From Okeania sp034190295 (lineage in GTDB: Bacteria; Cyanobacteriota; Cyanobacteriia; Cyanobacteriales; Microcoleaceae): 64,000 nt of DNA. The notes beneath the pieces are model-generated. The model was not told where the DNA came from. It worked only from the letters and a program-made list of their open reading frames with translations, and made no database searches. Position numbers and translations under genes: made by a program. Positions 18,872 through 28,754 of the stretch are shown here, piece by piece; position 1 is the stretch's first letter, and each line of letters opens with the position of its first letter. The DNA lies in assembly GCA_034190295.1 (NCBI GenBank), contig JAXHSW010000003.1:1-64000 (forward strand), written 5' to 3'.

Positions 18872-20752
18872 TCATTTTTTTTCTATAACCAAGAAGTCTT
18901 CGCAGACAAAAGCTCGACGCCCACACCAAAAACCGAATGTTTTATTTACCACAATAAACCCTTGCTGCTCAATCCAATTTAACAATAAATATTCTTGAAA
19001 CCCCATAGCTTTTTCTGGCAGATCGGGATTTTTAGTAAAACTTTCCTCAAGTTGATAAATAATATTTTGGGAACTCTTACCTTTAGCAATTAAATGTTGT
19101 GACTCTGAATTGAGCAAAAAGCAAGTCAAAAAACATCTACCACCCCTCCTTAAAACTCGATAAATTTCATCAAGATAATGTCTAACTTCAGCAGCTTGTA
19201 GATGAGTAAATAGAGAAATTATACAGACAAAATCAAAACTTTCATTCTGATATGGAAAACATAAATCTGTAGCCAATATCTTGCCATTAGGATTATAAAT
19301 AGAGTTATAAATATCTAAATATGTAAAATTGAAGTTAGGTCTAGCAGGAGTAATATTTTCTGTAGCCCAAGAAACTAACTTATCTGAAACATCAAAACCT
19401 TCATAGCAACTTGTTTGGTCAAGATAATAAGTCAAAGAATAAGCAATCCGACCTACTCCACATCCTACATCAAGAATTTGGTCTGTAGGTTTGAGACCTG
19501 CGGTTTGGATAAAAAAGCCCAAAAATTTCAACGCTGTACGAGTAAACACTCCTTTGTCTCCACCACCAACCCACTGAATTAACTCTTGACCAGGAATTGG
19601 TAGACCAGGATTAAACAATTTGAATAAGATAGTTCCTTCACTGCCTTTAAATATAGGAATTAAAACTATTAAACAATCCCGACATCTTTGGATTTGTTGT
19701 GGAAATAGGGGGATTTTTAGAGAAAATCTAGCAGCTTCAGCTTTGTCTAGATCGGAGCATATCTTCTTTATATCTGGGCTGGGTAAACCACAAATTATTT
19801 CAAAGTTATCTATTTTTATGCCTCCAACTATCACTTGGAAATTTTCAACAACACCAGAATAAAGGGATGCTACCCATCCTTGAATTTTTAATCCTTCACT
19901 ATTAATTATGACTCGATCAATATTGCCTTTTGATACTAACGGCCCACAGTCATTAGTTATGTTTGTTATCTTTAAAGGCGAGCCCTCGCGGTTAAGTTTT
20001 AGTTGCTGTATTTTTTTTAATTCTAGTTGTTTTTGTTTTTGGTTATTACCATACAATAAACCAGATTTTTTTAGTCTTTTTTCTCTTAATTTTAAGGCTT
20101 CTTGATATATTTCTATATCCTCCTGATTTAGCTTTGCTAACTGAGAAATTATTGGTTGATTTTTTAGTAATTTTTGCAGGCTATCTTGATATTCTGCTGA
20201 TATATTTTTATTTTTATAGCTAACAGCAATTTCCGGCCATTCTAACATTTCTTTTAATTCTTTAATATCGGTTTCAAAGAATTCTTGAATGCCGACAAAG
20301 TAAAAATCTGTTAATTTAGTTTCTTTGATATACTTGCGTTTAATGGGGTTCTGATTTTCTGGAATTTCTGCAAATTCAATCAAATCTATTTTTTTTTCTT
20401 GTTGGAAATACTCGTGCATTTTACTGACATAATGTGTCTGACTAACATTCTTTAAAAAATAGTACCGAGAAAATAATGCAATTATGGGATTTCTTAACCA
20501 GATAATTTGGCGAGCCTCTGGATAATATTCATCGTATTTATTTGCCGGAAAATGACCGTGAATTACTTTAGTTTGAGAATGAATAGTTTTTAGGGCTTGA
20601 TAACGTCTTTTATTAGGTCTTGGATAATCTAGAATAACATTTTTATGACCATAAACTTGTAATAAAATCTTTTTAAATGTTGACCCTGCTGTTTTGGGTA
20701 CATGAACAGAAATTATTTCTATTTTTGAATCTATCTCATTTATTTGTGTCAT
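18872..20752 (-). CDS. Fusion of sulfotransferase, GWVAS module and SAM methyltransferase
   Basis: Three parts in 626 residues. Residues 10-235 are a Sulfotransfer_2-type domain with ISVHVPKTAGSTF (5'-PSB loop), KVIHGHFP and QIIWLRNPIIALFSRYYF. Residues about 280-380 are the beta-rich module with IQGWVASLYSGVVENFQVIV, GLPSPDIKK and LIPIFKGSEG. Residues about 390-620 are a class I methyltransferase with ILDVGCGVGRIAYSL and YRVLRRGGRCFLTCFLLNSE. The module-methyltransferase half is paralogous to the C-terminal half of the gene at 21273-25472 and to the broken gene at 39750-42311. The product could both sulfate and methylate the same glycan. It is fused without frameshift, and both active-site regions look intact. 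Confidence 0.85.
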   Translation of the reverse strand: MTQINEIDSKIEIISVHVPKTAGSTFKKILLQVYGHKNVILDYPRPNKRRYQALKTIHSQTKVIHGHFPANKYDEYYPEARQIIWLRNPIIALFSRYYFLKNVSQTHYVSKMHEYFQQEKKIDLIEFAEIPENQNPIKRKYIKETKLTDFYFVGIQEFFETDIKELKEMLEWPEIAVSYKNKNISAEYQDSLQKLLKNQPIISQLAKLNQEDIEIYQEALKLREKRLKKSGLLYGNNQKQKQLELKKIQQLKLNREGSPLKITNITNDCGPLVSKGNIDRVIINSEGLKIQGWVASLYSGVVENFQVIVGGIKIDNFEIICGLPSPDIKKICSDLDKAEAARFSLKIPLFPQQIQRCRDCLIVLIPIFKGSEGTILFKLFNPGLPIPGQELIQWVGGGDKGVFTRTALKFLGFFIQTAGLKPTDQILDVGCGVGRIAYSLTYYLDQTSCYEGFDVSDKLVSWATENITPARPNFNFTYLDIYNSIYNPNGKILATDLCFPYQNESFDFVCIISLFTHLQAAEVRHYLDEIYRVLRRGGRCFLTCFLLNSESQHLIAKGKSSQNIIYQLEESFTKNPDLPEKAMGFQEYLLLNWIEQQGFIVVNKTFGFWCGRRAFVCEDFLVIEKK

Positions 20753-21272
20753 TTCAGTTAGCCTCTAGAGAGAGGAGCTAGGCTATCAATTATCAATTAC
20801 CGATAAATTGTGGTTTAAAGCCTCCCCTTTTAAGGGGAAAAAAGAAAAAAGTTTTCCTTTCAGTCAATCCTCTTCTTTTCAAGGAGAGGTAATTATTAAT
20901 TATTAATTATTAATTGCTGAATACCCCTATTTGTCGGTAGCTTTACTTCAGGAATGTTTTAATTTTCATCCCCTTGTAAAGAAACAGACTGTGAGGCAGT
21001 CAAAGGGAGGCTTGTTAGCTCTTTTTCTTGGTTATAACACCGTTTTACGGAACTAAGAAGTCAGAATTCAAAAGTCAGAAGTTATATTTTATCGCCTGAA
21101 AACTTTGACTAAACAGTAATTAATGGGGATTATTTCACTACATTTATCTTTTCCCTTATGGGTTTAATCTCCCACCATCTACACGGTTATTAAAATAGTT
21201 TTGGGTTAGAATTCCCATACAATTTTTCCTTCTGTTTTCTTCAAAAATATAGCTTTTTATATATTTTTATTA
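20753..21272. other. Spacer with dispersed hairpin repeat
   Basis: Contains a full copy of the AAAGCCTCCCCTTTTAAGG repeat (about 20797-20935) ending in TTAATTA heptamers, then AGTCAGAA and TTCAAAAG heptamers near 21060, and the phrase CCTTATGGGTTTAAT shared with about 17198. No gene. Confidence 0.55.
20797..20935 (+). repeat. Dispersed hairpin repeat (AAAGCCTCCCCTTTTAAGG family)
   Basis: Close match to 4196-4335: TTGTGGTTTAAAGCCTCCCC, then AAGGGG, TCAATCCTCTTCTTTTC, AAGGAGAGGTAATTATTAAT and the ending TTGCTGAAT. It lies upstream of the sulfotransferase-methyltransferase gene. Confidence 0.65.
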
Positions 21273-24200
21273 TCAGTTTTGCTGTGGTGCTTCGGTCACT
21301 TGCTTCTGAATTTTTTGCAGTTTTTTTTGATAATGATTTAGTGATTTTTTCATTTGCTGTAATTGGGATTTAGATTTTTCTATTGACTCCGGTTCTAGAT
21401 TTTCTAGAGGGTTGGAAGTAGAGTTTTTTTGTAAAATTAGTAGATCGGGTTTTGTAAAGGAAATTCTACCACACCAAGACCCATAGAATTTTGAAATAGC
21501 ATTCAAGTCTTGCTCTATAATCAACTTCTGTAGATCAGATTCTTGATATCCAATACTTACTTCTGGTTTCTTAAGATTAGCGGTAAAACAATCTTTTAAT
21601 TGATGTACAAATTTTTTAGAACTTTTTCCTTTAGCAGTCAAATCTTCTGATTCAGAATTGAGCAAAAAACAACTAAATAAACATTTACCACCTGGTTTAA
21701 GCACCCGACTAATTTCTGTCAAATATTGCCTTACCCCATCAGCTTGCAGATGAGTAAAAATATCTCTAAGACAAACTACATCAAAAGTTTGATCTGGGTA
21801 GGGAAAAATAAATTCTGTTAATGGTACTTTTCCTTCCGGATAATAAATAGGATGATAGACATCCACGAAACGGAATTTAAAGTTAGGTTTGCCAGTAGAA
21901 ATTTCTTGCTGAAGCCACTTTAGAGGTTTGTCTACCATGTCAAAACCTTCATAACGTCCAGGAGATTTGAGGTAGGAGGTCAAAGCATAAGCGATGTTAC
22001 CTAATCCACAACCAATATCCAGGATATGGTCTGTGGGTTTGAGGTCTACTCTTTGAATTAAGTAACTTAGCCATTTAAACCCAGTGGCGATAAATTCCTG
22101 ACTACTTATCCCATCAAAATTCTTGATGTATTTTGTGCTAGGAATGGGTATTGAAGGGTCTTTGACTGCTAGTATTAAACCACCTTCACGATGATTGAAC
22201 AAGGGAGTTAAAGCTATTAGTGAATCTCGATATTCTTGCTCTATAGGTAATTTTAAGCGGAATTTAGCCAGGGAGGCATTGTCTAGGTGTGAATATAATT
22301 TGTTAACGCCAGGACTTGGTAAACCTAGGGTGAGGTCGAATTTGGTAATTTCTTGCCCGGCGATCGCGACTTTGAAGCCATCTACGGGGCCATAGTTGAT
22401 TGAGGCCACCCAACCAACTAGAAGTAAGTTTTGGTTTTGAATTAGAGATTTATCTAGATTTCCTTGGGTTGGTATAACTTCTTTTGATTGGGGTGAAGTT
22501 GCAATTAGTGGGTTTAATAAATTGGCTGTTTGAGAAGTTTTTTGTAGTTGCGGTAGCGAAGCATTTACTTTTTCTATTGCTTTTTTCAGCTTGGGAATAA
22601 ACCGTTGAATAGCTAAATCTTTTACTTCGTTAAAAATATGTTCTTTAGATTCAAAATGCGACCAATCTCTCTTCTCATTTTTGGTTGCTTTCCCACGCAT
22701 CATTTTTTGAAAGCTTTCTTCTCTTGAGCGAGTATGATAATGATTTATCCGTAATTTATTTACTGAATGTTTTGGGGAAAATGCTCTATTTACTGGTTGT
22801 TGATTTTCCGTTACTGCTAAATCATTTAGGTAGATGAACTGGTGAGGACTAACTGGTTTAACAGTTTGTTCTGGATGAACAATACATTTTACAGTTTTGT
22901 TGGGGCCATAACTATTTTTACTTCGTTTAATAAAGTTTTCTATCTGCAAACCTTCCGGTTTTGTTTCATGGTGGGAATTTCCGAAAAGTAACCAGTTTAC
23001 TGCTAATGCAGGAGCCTCAACAAATTCATCTAATACTTCTTTTATATCGTCTGCTTTTGTGGGAAATAGAAATTCATCTAAATCTATAAATGCTATCCAT
23101 TCAGATTCCTGTTTGTGATTTTCCAGACAATGGGAATAAGCAGGAAGTTGTCCTGGTCTTTGAGGCCAATAACAATAAATTACTTCACCTGAATCAATAT
23201 AAGAACTGATAATCTCTTTAGTATTATCTGTACTCTCGTTATCATATAAGTAAAATCTTTCTACACCAACTAACTTGTGAAATTCTAACCATTCCACTAG
23301 ATAAGGGCCTTCATTTTTCATTATTGCACAGATACTTAATTTACATTTTTCTGTAATCTGAGGATTATCTGAAGTTTTTGTTAGTGCTGATTTTAGCTGA
23401 GGAAGAAAGCGTTGAATAGTTAAATCTTCCACATCATTACGATCGTGCATTAAAACAAATGATAATTTTCTCTTACTTTTTACAGTTGCTCTTCCACGTT
23501 GAACTTTCTTTTTGCTTTCTTCTTTTGAGCGAGTAAAATAATGATTAATCCTCAATTTACTAACTGAATGTTTTTCTGAAACTTTACCCAATAAAGGTTC
23601 TAGATTTTCTGTTACGGCCACCCCATTATTAATGTATGTAAAATGATGTGGACCAAGACAACTAATAGTTTGGTCGCTGCGAACAATTGATTTGAAGTTT
23701 AAATTAGCTTTAAAATCATTTTTGCCTCTATAGGTATAACTTTCCATTTGCAAACCTTCTGGTTTAGTTTCATGTCCCGATGAACCAAAAATTAGCCAAT
23801 TTACACCTACTGCTGGATAATCAACAAATTCTTTTAATACTTCTTTTAAATCATTGCCTAGTGTGGGAAATAAAAACTCATCTAAATCGATAAAAGCAAT
23901 CCATTCCGATTCATGTTTATAGTTTTCCAAAAAATCTGTATAAGCTGCCATTTGTTGCCCAACATTTATCGGCCAATGTTTGATAATTACTTCTCCTGTA
24001 TCTAGATAAGGACGAATAATATCTCTGGTATTGTCGGTACTATTATTGTCATATAAGTAAAACCTTTCTACTCCTACCAACTTATGAAATTCCAACCATT
24101 CTTTCAGATATGAACCCTCATTTTTCATAATTGCACACATACTTAAGGTACATTTTTCTCTCATTTTATTTAGGGGTTTTTGCCACCAATAAGTATGTCC

Positions 24201-25472
24201 AGGTCTAGAAGCACTAACTGTTTGTGTCAAATCCCAGTTATTTAACAAGTTATGAACTGGTTTATATCCCTTCTTCTGTGCGTCATTCAACATCAATATT
24301 CCCCCTGGTTTTAAGACTCTAATTGATGCTTCGACGCATTTAACTCGGTCACGACCATCTACGATAATTAAGTCGAACAATTCATCTGGAAATTTTTCAC
24401 AAATTGTGTGATACTCTTGAGAACGTAATTTTAAATCAACGGGATTACAGCTATTCTCTGGTTGAATATGATTTTTGACTATCTTGTACCACTTAGCATT
24501 ATGCTCTATGGATATGAGATTTTTAGTTTTCTTAGAAAGCCAAATAGTAGAGCCTCCACTGCCAAATTCTAAAACTTTTGCATCTGGTTTTTTATCTAAT
24601 AAATTTTCTATAAGTTGGACAGCTTCTGTTGTTAATAAAGGAGTTTCTCTAATCTTTACCTGAGAGGAATTTTCTTTGACGTTTTTACCACTATTTTCCC
24701 AATTAAATTTCCTGCCCAAAAAATCTTCCAGTCTTTGATTATAAGGTTTAAAGTATTCAACCAAACTAGAGCGTATTTCTGGCTGAATCGACTTAGAAGA
24801 CGACCCTTGATTATATTTTTTCTGATTTTTTATTTGATGATTGGGTAATCCCAAAAAATTGAATACTTCTTTGAGTGTTGCATCTCGATTGCCATAAAAA
24901 TCTTCACTTTTGATAATTAAAAACTGTTCTCTAGGAAAAACACTCATCCATTTCTCTAGTTGTTCAATGTAAACCCCTCTTTCTAAATAGCTGTAGTTTC
25001 TATGAAATAAGCTTCTATAATTTTCATCAGATAAGAGTTTTTCTTTTTCTATTTTCAGCCTTTCTGGTTCTTTTTCTATTGCTTTTTTGAAAGATAAAGG
25101 TTCCCGCTTCTGGCTAATAGAACGATTATGATAGTAATGAGATATAGCTCTGTCTACAGGATTTCTCAAAAGTACAATCAGTTTAACCTTTGGCAATAAT
25201 TCAAACATTTTCTGGGGAGTAGATGGGTCTACAAAATAATCAGGGGTAGCTTCACCAGTGATTATATTTTCTCCATCTACAATTTCTGGAAACTGTTGTA
25301 GATACCATTTAAATTTTTTATTTCCATTTCTTCCTGGTTTAGAACGCCAGTTAAAAAAATGCAATTCCTTCATAGATGCTGGCAAAATTTGTGGATGCTC
25401 AATCATATAGTTGTACAAGGAGGTTGTACCGCATTTTTGAGCGCCGATAATTATAAAGTTAGGTAAAGTCAT
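21273..25472 (-). CDS. Five-domain protein: sulfotransferase, methyltransferase, two GT92, module, methyltransferase
   Basis: A 1399-residue multidomain protein. Order: a sulfotransferase of the heparan N-sulfotransferase type (about 1-265; FIIIGAQKCGTTSLYNYM and LIVLLRNPVDRAISHYYH); a SAM-dependent methyltransferase-like domain (about 275-420; VLEFGSGGSTIWLS and DLIIVDGRDR); two tandem GT92-like glycosyltransferases (about 435-690 and 705-955), each with CAIMKNEG, FYLYDN.STDNT and the acidic FIDLDEFLFPT; a GWVAS module (about 1005-1105, PSPGV variant); a second methyltransferase (about 1115-1330; ILDIGCGLGNIAYAL); and a C-terminal coiled coil. All recognised catalytic motifs are present. It starts cleanly at the P-loop domain and ends near the repeat spacer. 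It is divergent from the TPR gene at 25725, with 252 bp for two promoters. This is the densest fusion in the island and implies coordinated sugar addition, methylation and sulfation. Confidence 0.85.
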   Translation of the reverse strand: MTLPNFIIIGAQKCGTTSLYNYMIEHPQILPASMKELHFFNWRSKPGRNGNKKFKWYLQQFPEIVDGENIITGEATPDYFVDPSTPQKMFELLPKVKLIVLLRNPVDRAISHYYHNRSISQKREPLSFKKAIEKEPERLKIEKEKLLSDENYRSLFHRNYSYLERGVYIEQLEKWMSVFPREQFLIIKSEDFYGNRDATLKEVFNFLGLPNHQIKNQKKYNQGSSSKSIQPEIRSSLVEYFKPYNQRLEDFLGRKFNWENSGKNVKENSSQVKIRETPLLTTEAVQLIENLLDKKPDAKVLEFGSGGSTIWLSKKTKNLISIEHNAKWYKIVKNHIQPENSCNPVDLKLRSQEYHTICEKFPDELFDLIIVDGRDRVKCVEASIRVLKPGGILMLNDAQKKGYKPVHNLLNNWDLTQTVSASRPGHTYWWQKPLNKMREKCTLSMCAIMKNEGSYLKEWLEFHKLVGVERFYLYDNNSTDNTRDIIRPYLDTGEVIIKHWPINVGQQMAAYTDFLENYKHESEWIAFIDLDEFLFPTLGNDLKEVLKEFVDYPAVGVNWLIFGSSGHETKPEGLQMESYTYRGKNDFKANLNFKSIVRSDQTISCLGPHHFTYINNGVAVTENLEPLLGKVSEKHSVSKLRINHYFTRSKEESKKKVQRGRATVKSKRKLSFVLMHDRNDVEDLTIQRFLPQLKSALTKTSDNPQITEKCKLSICAIMKNEGPYLVEWLEFHKLVGVERFYLYDNESTDNTKEIISSYIDSGEVIYCYWPQRPGQLPAYSHCLENHKQESEWIAFIDLDEFLFPTKADDIKEVLDEFVEAPALAVNWLLFGNSHHETKPEGLQIENFIKRSKNSYGPNKTVKCIVHPEQTVKPVSPHQFIYLNDLAVTENQQPVNRAFSPKHSVNKLRINHYHTRSREESFQKMMRGKATKNEKRDWSHFESKEHIFNEVKDLAIQRFIPKLKKAIEKVNASLPQLQKTSQTANLLNPLIATSPQSKEVIPTQGNLDKSLIQNQNLLLVGWVASINYGPVDGFKVAIAGQEITKFDLTLGLPSPGVNKLYSHLDNASLAKFRLKLPIEQEYRDSLIALTPLFNHREGGLILAVKDPSIPIPSTKYIKNFDGISSQEFIATGFKWLSYLIQRVDLKPTDHILDIGCGLGNIAYALTSYLKSPGRYEGFDMVDKPLKWLQQEISTGKPNFKFRFVDVYHPIYYPEGKVPLTEFIFPYPDQTFDVVCLRDIFTHLQADGVRQYLTEISRVLKPGGKCLFSCFLLNSESEDLTAKGKSSKKFVHQLKDCFTANLKKPEVSIGYQESDLQKLIIEQDLNAISKFYGSWCGRISFTKPDLLILQKNSTSNPLENLEPESIEKSKSQLQQMKKSLNHYQKKLQKIQKQVTEAPQQN

Positions 25473-25724
25473 TTTGATACTCTTGAACCTTTTTAAAATA
25501 TTGATTATATATAACGTTTGCCAACCTAGTGAGTTATAGCTTCTAAATTACTAATTTTGGTCTGACAAAATTTAATGTACCTCAGTAGAGTGAGAAATGC
25601 TATAACTACTGTAAAATTATTATGTAATTTAGACTGTATTCTACAGTAAACAACCTGAACTATCTAGAAGATGTGGCAAAAATCAGAGGAGTTATCGATC
25701 GGTTGCAAAAGGTATATAAATTAA

Positions 25725-28679
25725 ATGAATAATAAAAATATGTGTTCCCAGGTGAATCAAGAAACAACAGCAGTAGAAAACCACGAACAGGCAGAGAATT
25801 CTTTGGCCCAAGGAAAATTAGATAAAGCCCAGGCAGCTTGTCAAAAAGCCTTAGCTGTAGTGCCAGATTTTGCCCCTGCGTACAAGACACTAGGAAACAT
25901 TAGTCTGGATATGGGCAAAATGGAAGAAGCTATGGATTGGTACACAAAAGCCCTTGCTACTCAACCTGATTGGGCAGAAGTTTATGCTGATATTGGCAGT
26001 CTATATGCGATACAAAACCAGTGGCAGTCAGCTATAGACTGTTATGAAAAGGCGATTGCTCTCCAACCAAAGGTTGCTGGATTTTACCTAAATTTAGCTA
26101 AAGCTTGGCAGTCTATAGGTAAGTCTGAATTAGTCGCAGAGTGTTATGAGCAAGCATTAACCCAAGAATCTGATTCGGTAACAGCATCAGAATATTTAAG
26201 TCTGGGTAAAACTCTTTTTAAGCAGAAGAAGTTGACCGAAGCCCTCGCTTGTTATCGCCAAGCATCCAAACTTGACCCTGGTTTATCTGATACTTACCAT
26301 TTATGGGGAAATGTTTTGGTAACTCAAGGGAAGTTAAACCAAGCAATCAGTTGTTATCAAAAAGCGCTCGAACTAACACCAGATAAGTGGGAATATTACA
26401 AATTTTTAGGGAAATGTCTTCAGAAACTACACAAATGGAATAGGGCGATCGCTTGTTATTCAAAGGCGATTGAATTAAATCCTCATCATCCTAATAATTA
26501 CTATTTATTGGGGAAAATTTTAGAAAAACAAAAGAAGTCCTCGGAGGCGGTCTCTATTTATCAACAAGGATTAAAAAAACTACCAGAAAATAGTCAGCTA
26601 GTTAGAAGAATAGAGCGGTTATTAAATCAGCAAAAACAAAATCTAGTAGAAAATTATCGCACTTATGGAGAAACCCAAAAACAAATTGACAACTTAGAAT
26701 CTGCTATTAGTGTCGATCGCGAAATTATCAAGAGAGAGCCACAAACTTCCAACTATTATGAATTAGGGATGCTTTTGGTCAAACAAGAAGATTTTGAAGG
26801 GGCATTATTATGCTATGAAGAAATCTTAAAAATGCAGCCTTGGTCAGAGGATAAAGCTCAAAAAAATGTGAAATTAGGAATAGCTTTAGTTAAGGCAGAA
26901 AAACTCAGGGAAATTATCAATTGTTACCACAAAATTTTCGATAAAAATATTCAAAATTTAGAGTTTTATTATCAATTTAGTATCAGTATTTCCACAGCAG
27001 GATTAATCTCCGAAGCAGTTAATTTTTTTAAAGAGTTACCTAAAGCACAGTTTCCTAAACAAGTTAAGCAGTCAACAAATGTAAGTAATAATTCAATATA
27101 TGACTCGATCTGGGATGCTTTGAATCAAACTAGTTCAGATAATTTCGATCTGAATCAAGACTTAGAGGGTTTAGAATTAAAATCTCAAGAAATTCAAAAA
27201 CATTTTTCTCGAAAAAAATTAAAAGTTTTTCAAATAGATAAATTACATCCAAAAGAGATAAAATATATTGAAAATAGTGGCATTGTTTTAGAATATGTCA
27301 AATTAATAAGAATTGAAAATCATCATTTAGAAAATATTTACATCAATTACTTTGAGAGTACTAATGGAGTTGTCAAAACAAGAACAAATAACGTCAAAAA
27401 AAAGGAACTTAAAAAGGACACAGGAGAGTATAAATATCAAGCAATTGAGTTTACTCAAAGTCTAGTAGAATTTGGGTATATATATGCCGTTTGCCCTCTA
27501 AGTGGTCGAGTAGTTAGGTCTAATACTTCTTTTTATCTGGAAAGATTAACTCTTATATATCGATTTGAAGGAGAAGAAGTGTTTTACATTATACTCAATG
27601 ATTTTATTGGTTCTAAAGCAGCTTTATATATTCCTAAACTTAACATATGCATTGCTTTTGGCGGAACAAAAAAAACTGTTACAAACATACCTCAACATAT
27701 TGCCTATAAAATTTATAAATTTCAAAGCTATGCAGTTAGTAATTGGAGAGATGTTGAGAATTATCTGGGGAATTTTAATAAGTCATTAGTAGAAGTATAT
27801 GGTACGATGAAAAACTTAGGGCATTTTTTCTGGCAAGATGTCACAGGTATATACTATTTGTACGAACAGAATTTATTAGAAAAAATAGATTATTTTTGTG
27901 GTGGTTGGAATCAATATCTAAACTTATTATCTATTTTTCCCGAAATTCCGGAAAATAAAATTTTAGATATGTCTGAAATGTCTGGGGAAGAACAATTCAG
28001 ATTTATGTTGAAAAATAACTTTTTAGTCGTGAGAATAACAGATGCTTTTATTAAACAAAGTGTTGGGAAGAGAATTGCTCAAGCTGGATATAATTTATGT
28101 TCTCAAGAGTTTATAGAAGAAGTAAGAAAAGCCAAAGAAAATAATAATTTACTGCTTTGGATAAATGTCAGAACTCATAATAAGGTTTGGGTCGATCAGG
28201 ATGAAAATTATCCAAAAATTATTAATAGCTTGATAGATGATTTTTCTGATTTAAGCATAGGAATTGTTTTTGACGGCACTCCAGATGCTAGTGATAGTGT
28301 AAAAAAAATTATCGAAAAAACCAAATCAAAGGTGAATTTTTACAATACGAATTTAAAGATAAAATTATACGAAAGTATAGTTTGGGCTAATAATATTGAT
28401 GCTTATATTGCAGTAGTAGGTTCTGGATTAGTAATAACATCATGGTTAACAGATAAACCAGGTGTAGCTCATGGCGATCGCGCTCATTTGGGACAAAAAA
28501 GTTTTTGGTATGGAGTGAAAGAAGCTGGTATCCGGCCAACATTTTTGACAGGTCAAGACATTCAACAACTCAACACAAAAGCTTATGGTAATTATAAAGT
28601 TAATTGGAAAATTATATACAAAAAAATCTTGAATATTCTTAAAAAAGTGGAACGGCAAAAACGAATGTCTGAAGACTAA
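25725..28679 (+). CDS. TPR protein with unrecognised C-terminal, possibly glycosyltransferase-like domain
   Basis: A 984-residue protein. Residues about 15-420 are TPR repeats of 34 residues (A...LGN....GK...A...Y..AL...P), usually protein-protein interaction scaffolds. Residues about 490-980 form a domain I cannot name. It has Rossmann-like segments near the end: LLLWINVRTHNKVWVDQ, LSIGIVFDGTPDASDSVKK and IDAYIAVVGSGLVITSWLTDKPGVAHGD, which recall the C-terminal half of GT-B glycosyltransferases such as GT61-type enzymes (compare VHGAALTN in the gene at 43010). The start is ATG 25725 or ATG 25740. It heads the plus-strand block and is followed 75 bp later by the STELLO-like gene. Glycosyltransferase function is inference. 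Confidence 0.75.
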   Translation: MNNKNMCSQVNQETTAVENHEQAENSLAQGKLDKAQAACQKALAVVPDFAPAYKTLGNISLDMGKMEEAMDWYTKALATQPDWAEVYADIGSLYAIQNQWQSAIDCYEKAIALQPKVAGFYLNLAKAWQSIGKSELVAECYEQALTQESDSVTASEYLSLGKTLFKQKKLTEALACYRQASKLDPGLSDTYHLWGNVLVTQGKLNQAISCYQKALELTPDKWEYYKFLGKCLQKLHKWNRAIACYSKAIELNPHHPNNYYLLGKILEKQKKSSEAVSIYQQGLKKLPENSQLVRRIERLLNQQKQNLVENYRTYGETQKQIDNLESAISVDREIIKREPQTSNYYELGMLLVKQEDFEGALLCYEEILKMQPWSEDKAQKNVKLGIALVKAEKLREIINCYHKIFDKNIQNLEFYYQFSISISTAGLISEAVNFFKELPKAQFPKQVKQSTNVSNNSIYDSIWDALNQTSSDNFDLNQDLEGLELKSQEIQKHFSRKKLKVFQIDKLHPKEIKYIENSGIVLEYVKLIRIENHHLENIYINYFESTNGVVKTRTNNVKKKELKKDTGEYKYQAIEFTQSLVEFGYIYAVCPLSGRVVRSNTSFYLERLTLIYRFEGEEVFYIILNDFIGSKAALYIPKLNICIAFGGTKKTVTNIPQHIAYKIYKFQSYAVSNWRDVENYLGNFNKSLVEVYGTMKNLGHFFWQDVTGIYYLYEQNLLEKIDYFCGGWNQYLNLLSIFPEIPENKILDMSEMSGEEQFRFMLKNNFLVVRITDAFIKQSVGKRIAQAGYNLCSQEFIEEVRKAKENNNLLLWINVRTHNKVWVDQDENYPKIINSLIDDFSDLSIGIVFDGTPDASDSVKKIIEKTKSKVNFYNTNLKIKLYESIVWANNIDAYIAVVGSGLVITSWLTDKPGVAHGDRAHLGQKSFWYGVKEAGIRPTFLTGQDIQQLNTKAYGNYKVNWKIIYKKILNILKKVERQKRMSED

Positions 28680-28754
28680 ACTAAAAAGTAAATAGAATAT
28701 ATTGTGGCAGTTGATGGGGAATTTTAAATAAAAAAAATCATAAATTATAGATAT

